Positions 1-5,399 of a stretch of DNA of 6,790 bases are shown in pieces. Position 1 is the first letter of the stretch. Every line of letters starts with the position of its first letter. Source of the DNA: Peptococcaceae bacterium. Lineage in GTDB: Bacteria > Bacillota > DSM-521 > Neomoorellales > Neomoorellaceae. The stretch covers positions 1 through 6,790 of the forward strand of contig DOLC01000127.1 in the NCBI GenBank assembly GCA_003509545.1. Direction: 5' to 3'. A model generated the notes under the pieces. That model worked only from the letters and a program-made list of their open reading frames with translations, made no database searches and had not been told where the DNA came from. Both the position numbers and the translations under genes were made by a program.

Positions 1-131
1 CAAAAAGTGGGGATAACTCAGAGGCGTGCCCCGCTTGTCTCCGGCCTTCCCCTTCCCCGGACTCCGTCCCTTAGTACCCCGGGCTCGCCCGGCCGGGAAG
101 GTTGACGCCTGCGGCCGGCCCCGGGTAACGC
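1..131. other. GC-rich gene-free stretch after cysK
   Basis: No gene is supported here. The stretch contains a perfect 6-bp hairpin with a 2-nt spacer (CCGGGC 79-84 / GCCCGG 87-92). A second pairing is nested around it: CCTTCCCCGG (51-60) with CCGGGAAGG (93-101), with one bulged base. Together they could fold the DNA or RNA tail of cysK strongly. Neither arm is followed by a T-run on the minus strand, so I do not call it an intrinsic terminator. Bases 3-15 carry half of an inverted repeat described separately. Confidence 0.45.
3..15 (+). repeat. Left copy of 13-nt inverted motif AAAAGTGGGGATA
   Basis: The motif AAAAGTGGGGATA occurs here on the plus strand and again, inverted, at 6697-6709. 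Beyond the perfect 13 nt, four more bases (TCAG) match in register after a 2-nt mismatch. Two inverted copies about 6.7 kb apart could be ends of, or relics from, mobile elements, or two members of a dispersed repeat family. No transposase lies in the window, so the origin is unknown. Confidence 0.4.
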
Positions 132-1055
132 CTAGAAATTAAACTTGAAGAGCTCGGTACTGAGATACCTTTCCCCGGTGTCCGGGGCTATGGTCAGGAC
201 TCTCCGCCCCTTGCCCAGGCGCCGGGCCACCTGCAGGGCGGCATACACGGCGGCACCGGAGGAAATCCCCACCAGGAGGCCCTCCTCCCGGGCCAGCCGC
301 CGGGCGGTTTCCATGGCCTCTTCATTGCCCACGGTAATAATTTCATCCACTATTTCGCGGTTCAACACCTTGGGGACGAAGCCGGCCCCTATTCCCTGGA
401 TTTTGTGGGGCCCGGGCTGGCCCCCCGAGAGTACCGGCGAGGCCGCAGGCTCCACGGCCACGACCTGCACCCGCGGCAGCTCCTTTTTGAGAACTTCGCC
501 CACCCCGGTGATGGTGCCGCCGGTACCCACCCCGGCCACAAAAGCGTCCAGGCGTCTCCCCATTTGCTCCAGGATTTCCCGGGCCGTGGTCTCCCGGTGG
601 ACGGCAGGGTTGGCCGGGTTGTCAAACTGCTGGGGCATAAAAAAACCGGGGTTTTCCCGCACCAATTCCCGGGCTTTTTCCACCGCTCCCCGCATTCCTT
701 CCGCACCTGGGGTAAGGATAAACTCCGCACCGAAAGCGGCCAGAAGCTTGCGCCGCTCGATGCTCATGGTTTCCGGCATGACCAAAATAAGCCGGTAGCC
801 CCGGGAGGCGGCTACCATGGCCAGGCCTATCCCCGTGTTGCCGCTGGTGGGTTCCACAATGGTGTCTCCGGGCTTCAAACGGCCTTCCTCTTCGGCCTGC
901 TTGATCATGCCCCAGGCGATACGGTCCTTGACGCTGGAGCCGGGATTGAAGAATTCCAGTTTAACCCATACCTCCGCCCCTTCTCCGGCCAGGTGATTGA
1001 GTTTCACCACCGGCGTCTCCCCGATCAGCTCCGTTATGTTTTCCGCTACCCGCAT
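132..1055 (-). CDS. cysK: Cysteine synthase A (O-acetylserine sulfhydrylase)
   Basis: This PLP enzyme makes L-cysteine from O-acetyl-L-serine and sulfide in the cytoplasm, the last step of cysteine synthesis. The 307-residue product has the usual CysK length. Visible motifs: SVKDR with the Schiff-base lysine K43, the substrate loop PTSGNTG (69-75), the glycine-rich phosphate loop GVGTGGTITG (about 175-184), SSG near residue 266 that contacts the pyridine nitrogen, and PDTGERYLST near the C terminus. I start at ATG 1053-1055 (MRVAENITELIG) because family alignments begin there. The frame is open to 1151, but that extension runs into the end of cbiO and has no family-like sequence. The ribosome site is modest (AGG 5 nt upstream, with a G-run further up). 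cysK lies 82 nt after cbiO, and the gap holds an inverted repeat, so separate regulation is plausible. No cysE is visible. The family is clear; CysK versus a close paralogue such as CysM is favoured by overall similarity. Confidence 0.93.
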   Translation of the reverse strand: MRVAENITELIGETPVVKLNHLAGEGAEVWVKLEFFNPGSSVKDRIAWGMIKQAEEEGRLKPGDTIVEPTSGNTGIGLAMVAASRGYRLILVMPETMSIERRKLLAAFGAEFILTPGAEGMRGAVEKARELVRENPGFFMPQQFDNPANPAVHRETTAREILEQMGRRLDAFVAGVGTGGTITGVGEVLKKELPRVQVVAVEPAASPVLSGGQPGPHKIQGIGAGFVPKVLNREIVDEIITVGNEEAMETARRLAREEGLLVGISSGAAVYAALQVARRLGKGRRVLTIAPDTGERYLSTELFKFNF

Positions 1056-1091
1056 GTCAACCTGTAACCCCCTCGCCTTATCGCTCCCGCC

Positions 1092-1140
1092 TGAATTCCT
1101 AGTATTTCTATCTTTAAATGTTATTTTAACCGGGAATTCA
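1092..1140 (-). promoter_or_regulatory. Inverted repeat and weak promoter candidate upstream of cysK
   Basis: A perfect 8-nt inverted repeat, TGAATTCC (1092-1099) and GGAATTCA (1133-1140), brackets a 33-nt AT-rich stretch between cbiO and cysK. On the minus strand the stretch contains TTAAAA, 17 nt, then AATACT, a 4/6 plus 4/6 match to a sigma-A promoter. The outer arm overlaps the cbiO stop codon. The layout would suit an operator pair or a hairpin controlling cysK. I do not recognise the operator of a named regulator, and no S-box (SAM riboswitch) core is visible. Confidence 0.35.
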
Positions 1141-1959
1141 TCCCTTGTCAACGAGGGAACGCACGATCTCCCTAGCTTCGGGTACGTCCAGGGGCAACTT
1201 CCTACCGGCCGGCAACAATCCCAGAAAGACCTGGGCCACCAGGGGCAACCGCAGGCCAGCTTCCCTTATTAACCCGGGCTCCAGGAGGATCTCCGGACCG
1301 CCCTGGGCCAGGACGCGCCCCCCTTTCACAATTATTATGTCCTCGGCCCAGGAAGCGGCAAAGTCGACATCGTGGGTAGCGACGACGAGGGTTTTCCCTT
1401 CCCGATGGAGCCGGTCGAGGATGGCCCTCACGGTTTCCTGGCCGGCCGGATCGAGGAAGGCCATGGGTTCGTCCATAACGATAATGTCCGGCTTCATGGC
1501 CAGCACCCCGGCCATGGCGACCCGCTTCTTCTGGCCGTAGCTGAGGTGGTAAGGCGCCCGCCCATCGTAACCCTGCATCCCCACGGCAGCCAGGGCCTCC
1601 TCCACCCTCTCTTCCACTTCACCGGGGGAAAGGCCCAAGTTGCGCGGACCAAAGGCTACATCCTCCTTTACCGTGGTAGAAAAGAGCTGATCATCGGGGT
1701 CCTGAAACACCATTCCCACCCGGGAGCGCGCCCACCGTTCCGTGGTCCTGGATATTTCCCGGCCCGCCACCAGTACCCTGCCCCGCTGTGGTAGGTGGAT
1801 GGCGTTCAGGTGTAAGAGGAAGGTGGACTTGCCGGCACCGTTGGGACCCAAAAGGGCCACCTTCTTACCCTCCCCGATAAATAAAGAAAGACCCCGGAGG
1901 GCCACCGTACCGTCTTTATAGCGAAAATACAGGTCCTCTATCTGGATAATATGGCCCAT
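1138..1959 (-). CDS. cbiO: ECF transporter ATPase CbiO (Ni/Co import)
   Basis: This is the ABC ATPase that powers the cobalt/nickel ECF importer on the cytoplasmic face of the membrane. The 273-residue product carries every ATPase motif in order: Walker A GPNGAGKST (38-46), Q-loop FQDPDDQLF (85-93), signature LSYGQKKR (139-146), Walker B IIVMDEP (159-165, catalytic E164) and H-loop H196. The signature has Tyr where most ABC proteins have Gly (LSGGQ); that variant is common in CbiO/EcfA proteins. Two in-frame ATGs compete, at 1965 and 1959. I choose 1959 because a GGGGGG ribosome site lies 6 nt before it but directly touches the other. The start lies inside the last codons of cbiQ (22-nt overlap), implying translational coupling. 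A much longer open frame reaches 2163 but is only cbiQ read in another frame. Confidence 0.93.
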   Translation of the reverse strand: MGHIIQIEDLYFRYKDGTVALRGLSLFIGEGKKVALLGPNGAGKSTFLLHLNAIHLPQRGRVLVAGREISRTTERWARSRVGMVFQDPDDQLFSTTVKEDVAFGPRNLGLSPGEVEERVEEALAAVGMQGYDGRAPYHLSYGQKKRVAMAGVLAMKPDIIVMDEPMAFLDPAGQETVRAILDRLHREGKTLVVATHDVDFAASWAEDIIIVKGGRVLAQGGPEILLEPGLIREAGLRLPLVAQVFLGLLPAGRKLPLDVPEAREIVRSLVDKG

Positions 1960-2765
1960 GCCCATCCCCCCGGTTCCAGCAGCCGCAAGATCAGGCCCGT
2001 ACCCACCAGGACCAATCCCCACGCCAGGTCTCCTCCCCTGGGGGGAGTAACGGGCGCGTAGGCTGCCGGGCCCCCGGCCATACCCCGGGCGAGCATGGCC
2101 TGGTAGACCCGCTCGCTTCGCTCCCACGAGCGAATAAAAAGGGTCCCGGTCACTTGGCCCCAAGTGGAAAAGGTATCCCGGTGCAGGAGGCTACGACCGC
2201 TTTTAAAGCACCGCGCCTTAAGGGCCGTCTTCATCCGCGCCAATTCACCTGCGGTGACAAAAATATAGCGGAGGGTAACGTCTATCAGTTGTACAAACGC
2301 AGCAGGGACGCCCAGGCTCCGCAGGGCTGCCATGAGGTCACCCCAGGGGCTTGTATCCAGGAGGAGGGCAGCGGCCAACAAAGCGTTGGCCATGCGTAGC
2401 CCTAGCACCGCGGCCAATTGGAATCCCTCCCGGTTCAAGACCAAATCCCAGGGACCCACCTCGATGTGCTGCCAGGGATGGCCGGGCGTCACCAGCGGCA
2501 GGAACAGGAGCATGGCGCCCGCCAGGGGCGACGCCAGGGCGAGGCGGGCCGCCGCCCGGCGCCACCCGGTGCCCGTAAGGGTGAGCAACAGACCCAAGAA
2601 GGCGATACCCGCCAGCAGGTTGGGCCAAGCCTTGAGGCCCGTGGCCAGGACAATGTACCCTATCAGCCCCACCAGTTTAACCCGGGCATCCACCCTGTGG
2701 AAGGGTAGCCAAACCCCTCCCCGGCCGCCGGGTATGCCCGGCGGCTCGCCGTGGAGGTCCACCAC
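1938..2765 (-). CDS. cbiQ: ECF transporter transmembrane coupling protein CbiQ
   Basis: CbiQ (EcfT type) is the membrane protein that couples CbiO ATP hydrolysis to the substrate-binding component CbiM. With a GTG start at 2763-2765 it has 275 residues, close to the usual CbiQ length. After a hydrophilic N terminus (about residues 1-28) come hydrophobic segments near 30-65, 72-93, 115-137 and 250-263. The two coupling-helix motifs that touch the ATPase in EcfT proteins appear as ARC (184-186) and ARG (226-228); the first departs from the usual Ala-Arg-Gly. The GTG start is preferred because AAGGAG lies 11 nt upstream and the start falls 16 nt after the previous stop. The frame is open to 2828, which would overlap the previous gene by 47 nt and add no family-like sequence. 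The family call is firm; the exact start is moderately sure. Confidence 0.88.
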   Translation of the reverse strand: MVDLHGEPPGIPGGRGGVWLPFHRVDARVKLVGLIGYIVLATGLKAWPNLLAGIAFLGLLLTLTGTGWRRAAARLALASPLAGAMLLFLPLVTPGHPWQHIEVGPWDLVLNREGFQLAAVLGLRMANALLAAALLLDTSPWGDLMAALRSLGVPAAFVQLIDVTLRYIFVTAGELARMKTALKARCFKSGRSLLHRDTFSTWGQVTGTLFIRSWERSERVYQAMLARGMAGGPAAYAPVTPPRGGDLAWGLVLVGTGLILRLLEPGGWAWAILSR

Positions 2766-2776
2766 GGGCGTTTTCT

Positions 2777-2782
2777 CTCCTT
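2777..2782 (-). promoter_or_regulatory. Ribosome binding site that sets the cbiQ GTG start
   Basis: AAGGAG overlaps the stop codon of the preceding PDGLE gene by one base and lies 11 nt before GTG 2765. A second in-frame GTG follows immediately but would be 14 nt away. This supports the shorter cbiQ over the frame open to 2828. Confidence 0.55.
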
Positions 2783-3093
2783 CAGCGCCTGGCCAGGGTG
2801 AGGAGTTTCCCCAGGCCCAAGACCGCAACCCAGGCCAAAAGGGTACCTACCACCCCCGCCAGGGCGGTCGCCAGCCCCTCATGTCGAAGGCCGGGGAAAA
2901 GATAGTCCGGCATCCACCCGGAAAATAACGTAGCCTCTTCCGCCAAAGATATGAAGCCCAGGTCTTCGGCTACCCTCTCCAGGCCGTCCGGGTGGGAGGA
3001 CGCCCAGGGGGAGAGGAGAGCCGCCACCGCCAGGGCGAGGAGCAGAAGCTTCGGCGCAATAGCCTTGGATTCACGCCTGCCGGTCGTGGTCAC
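2782..3093 (-). CDS. PDGLE-domain small membrane protein (CbiN/NikN-like)
   Basis: This 103-residue membrane protein has two transmembrane segments (about 14-31 and 73-95) around an external loop. The loop holds the PDGLE motif (35-39) that names the family, followed by RVAEDLGF. PDGLE proteins are the small CbiN/NikN-type component found fused to, or encoded next to, CbiM; they are thought to help CbiM load or release metal. The start is GTG at 3091-3093, sharing four bases (GTGA) with the cbiM stop, which indicates tight translational coupling. The gene lies between cbiM and cbiQ, the standard order. It is a PDGLE protein by sequence and CbiN/NikN by position. Confidence 0.87.
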   Translation of the reverse strand: MTTTGRRESKAIAPKLLLLALAVAALLSPWASSHPDGLERVAEDLGFISLAEEATLFSGWMPDYLFPGLRHEGLATALAGVVGTLLAWVAVLGLGKLLTLARR

Positions 3094-3728
3094 GCGATTT
3101 TCCCCTCCCCCTCATCGTACGGACCTGTTGCTGCCAACAGGCCGCTGCGCCTCACGAAGGCTACGAAGGCGCAAGTAATAAGGCCCTCACCGATTCCGAT
3201 GAGGAGATGCCAGCCCACCATTGCCGCCAACACCGCGGATAACGGGACCGTCCCCGCCAGGGCCAGTTCCAGAGCGGTCGCGGCTGCCGCAGCTATCACC
3301 GAGCACCAGCTGCCCAAGAAAATACTCAGGGGCCGCACACCGCCCAGGAGTCTATAAACACAGTGGGCTACCATGGGGGCTATAACAGCCATATTTAACA
3401 CATTGGCGCCCAGGGCAGTAATCCCCCCATCCGCAAAGAAGAGGGCCTGGATGATGAGTACCGTGGTCAAAATAAGGGTGGCGCTCCAGGGGCCCAGCAG
3501 GGCCGTAGCCAGAGCGGCACCTAAGAGGTGGCCGGAGGTCCCCCCTCCCACCGGGAAGTTGACCATTTGGGCGGCAAAGATGAAAGCCCCCAGGACCCCC
3601 AGGACGGGGATTTGCCGGTCCTGAAGGGCCTCCCCAGTTTTCTTAAGGCCGTAACCCACGGCAACGCCGCTTACGGCCGCGGCCCCCAGCCATGTCTTGG
3701 CATCCAAAAAGCCGTCTGGAATGTGCAT
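3090..3728 (-). CDS. cbiM: Ni/Co ECF transporter substrate-binding subunit CbiM/NikM
   Basis: This membrane component selects the metal in the CbiMNQO importer. The 212-residue product starts MHIPDGFLD, the conserved N terminus whose free amino group, His2 backbone and His2 side chain coordinate the metal in characterised NikM proteins. The other ligand, His67, is present at the same number in GGTSGHLLG. A further conserved stretch, DGGITALGANVLNMA, begins near residue 97. Most of the chain is hydrophobic, with several membrane helices. The start must be ATG 3726-3728: the frame is open to 3809, but metal binding in this family needs Met1-His2 at the exact N terminus, and GGGGGGGAG lies 5 nt before the ATG. 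That ribosome site and the start codon can be locked in a 12-bp stem with the upstream leader. Sequence alone does not separate nickel from cobalt; the cooT neighbour favours nickel. Confidence 0.94.
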   Translation of the reverse strand: MHIPDGFLDAKTWLGAAAVSGVAVGYGLKKTGEALQDRQIPVLGVLGAFIFAAQMVNFPVGGGTSGHLLGAALATALLGPWSATLILTTVLIIQALFFADGGITALGANVLNMAVIAPMVAHCVYRLLGGVRPLSIFLGSWCSVIAAAAATALELALAGTVPLSAVLAAMVGWHLLIGIGEGLITCAFVAFVRRSGLLAATGPYDEGEGKIA

Positions 3729-3800
3729 GAAGGCTCCCCCCCTTGAATAAGTAGCATTACAAAAAATAACGCCATGGAATACCCCCTTGGAGCCTCCATG
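3726..3800 (-). promoter_or_regulatory. Potential stem sequestering the cbiM ribosome site and start codon
   Basis: On the minus strand CATGGAGGCTCC (3800-3789) is complementary to GGAGCCTTCATG (3737-3726): 12 consecutive pairs with one G-U, enclosing a 51-nt loop. The 3' arm contains the GGAG ribosome site and the AUG of cbiM, so the stem would block initiation. Seven bases of the 5' arm (3800-3794) are also needed for the terminator-like hairpin at 3771-3802, so the two folds exclude each other. The loop holds a further small hairpin (GCGTTA / TAATGC, one G-U). The pairing is read directly; regulatory use is inferred. Confidence 0.5.
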
Positions 3801-3802
3801 GC
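3761..3802 (-). terminator. Intrinsic terminator-like hairpin between cooT and cbiM
   Basis: GCCATGGAG (3802-3794) pairs with TTCCATGGC (3779-3771) over 9 bp with one G-U pair and a 14-nt loop. It is followed at once by GTTATTTTTTG, eight T in eleven bases. This is a credible Rho-independent terminator or attenuator inside the gene cluster. It would end transcripts after cooT unless read through or disrupted. No good promoter fits in the 32 nt between the T-run and the cbiM start, so cbiM expression probably depends on readthrough. Confidence 0.6.
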
Positions 3803-3860
3803 TTACCACCTCCGCCTTAGAACACGCGGCTTTGGAGTTCGGCGAACCCTTGTCTTCTTC
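3803..3860 (-). other. Structured 5' part of the cooT-cbiM leader
   Basis: Directly after the cooT stop, the RNA can form CTCC (3837-3834), an AAA bulge and GCC (3830-3828), paired with GGC (3816-3814) and GGAG (3813-3810) around an 11-nt loop. A DNA dyad GTTCG-C-CGAAC (3847-3837) overlaps its 5' side; its one-base centre is too tight for an RNA hairpin but would suit a DNA-binding protein. This segment occupies the place where an aptamer or binding site would sit. I see no cobalamin, NiCo or T-box core. Confidence 0.3.
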
Positions 3861-4052
3861 TCATTCCGTCTCCTCCAGGATGATCCTGTGTTCCACCAGG
3901 GCCATCTCCTTAATGCGGGCCCGCACGAGCTTCCGCTTGCCGAAAATGTCCTCTAAAAGAATCCCGTCTTCCTGGGGAACCACCCGGTCCACACCTTCCA
4001 GGACCAGCTCTTCTTTATCCCCTTTCAAAAGATAGGCGTTAGCCTCGCACAC
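3861..4052 (-). CDS. cooT: CooT-family nickel-binding protein
   Basis: This short cytoplasmic protein (63 residues) begins MCEANAYLL. CooT-family proteins share the Met-Cys N terminus, and the characterised members bind one Ni2+ per homodimer through Cys2; they are linked to nickel supply for CO dehydrogenase. Here Cys2 is present and the length matches. The rest reads as a small beta-rich protein with a charged central turn and an acidic tail. Older annotation calls the family a predicted RNA-binding protein. The start is GTG 4050-4052, with a strong AGGAGG 7 nt upstream. It lies 27 nt after the DUF3842 gene and 132 nt before cbiM, separated from cbiM by a terminator-like hairpin. Its position beside a CbiMNQO importer suggests a nickel buffer or delivery protein for imported metal. 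Specific partners are inferred, and no CO dehydrogenase gene lies in the window. Confidence 0.82.
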   Translation of the reverse strand: MCEANAYLLKGDKEELVLEGVDRVVPQEDGILLEDIFGKRKLVRARIKEMALVEHRIILEETE

Positions 4053-4079
4053 GTCCCTTCCTCCTTCCTGTCCGCCCCG

Positions 4080-4517
4080 CTAGTTCGCAAGCTTACCGGC
4101 CTCCGTAGCCCACTCCTTTAGCCGCACTACTAGGGCATCTATCAAATGGGGCAGGGGTTCTTCCTTCACCCCCACCACCTCCACACCGGCTCTATTGAGG
4201 GGTAGCAGCAGTTTTAGGGCCGGACTGGCGGCAATGCTGGCGGCCATACGTGGAGTGACCTCCCCCAGCATGCTCTCCGCCAGCACAATGGCCAGGGACC
4301 CCACGATTACGTCTACCCGGCAAGCATTGCGTACCACGGCATTTTCCCCTGTGGCTCCCTCGTTGGCCCCGGCCTTAAGCATAGCCGCCGTGGCCATGGC
4401 GTTGGTGCCCAGGGCCAGGATTTCCACTTCCGGCGGTAGCTCTTTGCGTATTTTGCTGGTGATGTGCTTTCCAATGCCACCGCCCTGCCCGTCCACTACC
4501 GCAATGCGCAAAGACAT
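4080..4517 (-). CDS. DUF3842 family protein, function unknown
   Basis: I recognise this as the DUF3842 family, found mostly in anaerobic Firmicutes and of unknown function. The 145-residue product opens with a hydrophobic strand and glycine loop, RIAVVDGQGGGIGK (4-17), reminiscent of a nucleotide-binding fold. Next come LALGTNAMATAAMLKAGAN (35-52), GATGENAVV (54-62), DVIVGSLAIVLAESMLGE (69-86) and a C-terminal segment with LLLPLN (103-108) and VVGV (114-117). It is probably a soluble alpha/beta protein; no signal peptide or membrane helix is seen. I start at ATG 4515-4517, where family members begin, although GGGAG is only 2 nt away. A TTG at 4524-4526, three codons upstream, is the alternative. 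The gene leads the cluster that continues with cooT and the importer, and it follows a terminator-like element. A role in metal or cofactor handling is conceivable from context only. Confidence 0.8.
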   Translation of the reverse strand: MSLRIAVVDGQGGGIGKHITSKIRKELPPEVEILALGTNAMATAAMLKAGANEGATGENAVVRNACRVDVIVGSLAIVLAESMLGEVTPRMAASIAASPALKLLLPLNRAGVEVVGVKEEPLPHLIDALVVRLKEWATEAGKLAN

Positions 4518-4540
4518 CTCTCCCAATAACCTCTACCTTA

Positions 4541-4596
4541 TACAAAAAGGCCAGAGGAACCCCCCAACTACTGAAGCTGGTGACCTCCTCGTGGCC
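4541..4596 (-). terminator. Terminator/attenuator-like structure between yunB and the DUF3842 gene
   Basis: GGCCA (4596-4592) pairs with TGGCC (4553-4549). After a small asymmetric internal loop, AGGA (4589-4586) pairs with TCCT (4558-4555). Inside lies a further hairpin CCAGCT / AGTTGG (one G-U, 5-nt loop). The structure ends directly in TTTTTGTA. This looks like an intrinsic terminator closing the tyrS-yunB unit, and it sits only 24 nt before the DUF3842 ATG. No promoter with a recognisable -35 follows it, so the downstream cluster may rely on readthrough, making it a possible attenuator. Confidence 0.55.
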
Positions 4597-4683
4597 AGAC
4601 ATCCAGCGCGGCCTCCGCTGACCGCTCCTTAATAAAATTATTCGCCCTAGAAACGGAGAATCCTCCTTAAAGCAGACAAGAAA
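4597..4683 (-). other. Spacer after yunB with two TTAAGGAG copies
   Basis: This non-coding stretch of 87 nt after the yunB stop contains TTAAGGAG twice on the minus strand (4669-4662 and 4632-4625), 37 nt apart. It also has a GGAG-GATT-CTCC mini-hairpin and a CAGCG / CGCTG hairpin. The repeated element resembles a ribosome site, but neither copy is followed by a start codon with a credible reading frame. No clear sigma-A promoter is visible. Confidence 0.3.
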
Positions 4684-5349
4684 TTAAAAGCTGGGGGAGT
4701 GAAGTATGCCCTTGCCGGGTTCCATGTTAAAGGATAGATAAGTTTGGGGAACCGGCCCTACAATAATGGCCTCGGCTACCGGTATCCGGGATTCCACCCG
4801 TACCTCCTCCGCCAGCAAGGGAGCTATCACCTGAACATTACTCTCTACCTGTAAATAGATACGGTGACGGGTTTGGTTGATGCCCGCCGCCTCAAAGCTA
4901 TCCCCCAGGGTAACGGACACCGTACCCATAGGTACGAAGCTCAACGGAATGGGAGGACCGAGGGCGGCCACCACGTGCCAACCCAGGAGCTGCCCCAGGG
5001 GCAGGGGATACCGACGGCCCTTCAGCTCCGATAGCTTTTCCTGGATGGCTAGCTGGGCTTCCGCCTGCAGCTCGCTTATGCGCAACACGTCGGCCTCCAT
5101 GAATACGACCTGCCGCCCCTCGTCGCTGGCCGGTTGGATCAAGTCGTTGTATTTCACCTCGCCGGCTATCCTCTCCAAAACCGCCTTTTGAATGGCTTCG
5201 GTGGCAACCCATTGGGCTTGGGCCACGGCCAATCTTTCCATGGCCGGCTTCAGGCGCCACTCCAGGGCGGCCAGCAGGGCTAGGCCGCCCAGCAACACCA
5301 TAACCCAAACCTTTCCCCGTCGCCCGGGCCGGCGCCACCGCCGACGCAT
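4684..5349 (-). CDS. yunB: Sporulation protein YunB
   Basis: YunB is a membrane-anchored protein of endospore formation; in Bacillus it belongs to the mother-cell sigma-E programme and its biochemical role is not established. The 221-residue product has a very basic N terminus (MRRRWRRPGRRGK) and one hydrophobic segment (about 14-29), giving an anchored protein with most of the chain outside. Visible YunB stretches include YNDLIQ (67-72), GRRYPLPLGQLLG (111-123), PIPLSFVPMGTVSV (133-146), GINQTRHRIYL (156-166) and RIPVAEAIIVGPVPQTYL (188-205). It is somewhat shorter than the Bacillus protein. I start at ATG 5347-5349, with GGGGGTG 5 nt upstream. The frame is open to 5391, but that part is not family-like. 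It follows tyrS by 50 nt, so cotranscription is likely, and I see no convincing sigma-E promoter in the gap. The gene indicates a spore-former. Confidence 0.9.
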   Translation of the reverse strand: MRRRWRRPGRRGKVWVMVLLGGLALLAALEWRLKPAMERLAVAQAQWVATEAIQKAVLERIAGEVKYNDLIQPASDEGRQVVFMEADVLRISELQAEAQLAIQEKLSELKGRRYPLPLGQLLGWHVVAALGPPIPLSFVPMGTVSVTLGDSFEAAGINQTRHRIYLQVESNVQVIAPLLAEEVRVESRIPVAEAIIVGPVPQTYLSFNMEPGKGILHSPSF

Positions 5350-5399
5350 ACTTTCACCCCCATATAAAAAGTATACGCGGCGCCGGGCCAAAGGTGCTG

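Noticed and set aside
7..17. DnaA-box-like TTATCCCCA on the minus strand
   Set aside because: It is a single near-match with no cluster, no AT-rich unwinding region and no dnaA or dnaN nearby; the inverted repeat explains the sequence better.
79..101. Intrinsic terminator after cysK
   Set aside because: The hairpins are strong, but no T-run follows them on the minus strand.
145..1067. Long plus-strand open frames opposite cysK
   Set aside because: They are low-complexity mirror frames of a GC-rich gene with complete catalytic motifs on the other strand, and they show no recognisable family.
3793..3812. T-box-like string GGAGGTGGTAAGCC next to the terminator hairpin
   Set aside because: It shares only a GGTGGTA core with the T-box consensus, lacks ACCGCG, and leaves no room for stem I between cooT and cbiM.
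3729..3860. Cobalamin or NiCo riboswitch before cbiM
   Set aside because: I could not find the conserved cores of either class, and the 132-nt leader is short for a cobalamin riboswitch. A covariance-model search should confirm this.
4375..4602. 75-codon minus-strand frame from the yunB-DUF3842 gap
   Set aside because: It has no ribosome site before its ATG, runs through the terminator-like hairpin, and then overlaps the DUF3842 gene in another frame.
5350..5399. Terminator or sigma-E promoter between tyrS and yunB
   Set aside because: A GC palindrome and a TTTTT run are present but separated by several bases with no clean stem, and the GTATACTT element has no matching -35.
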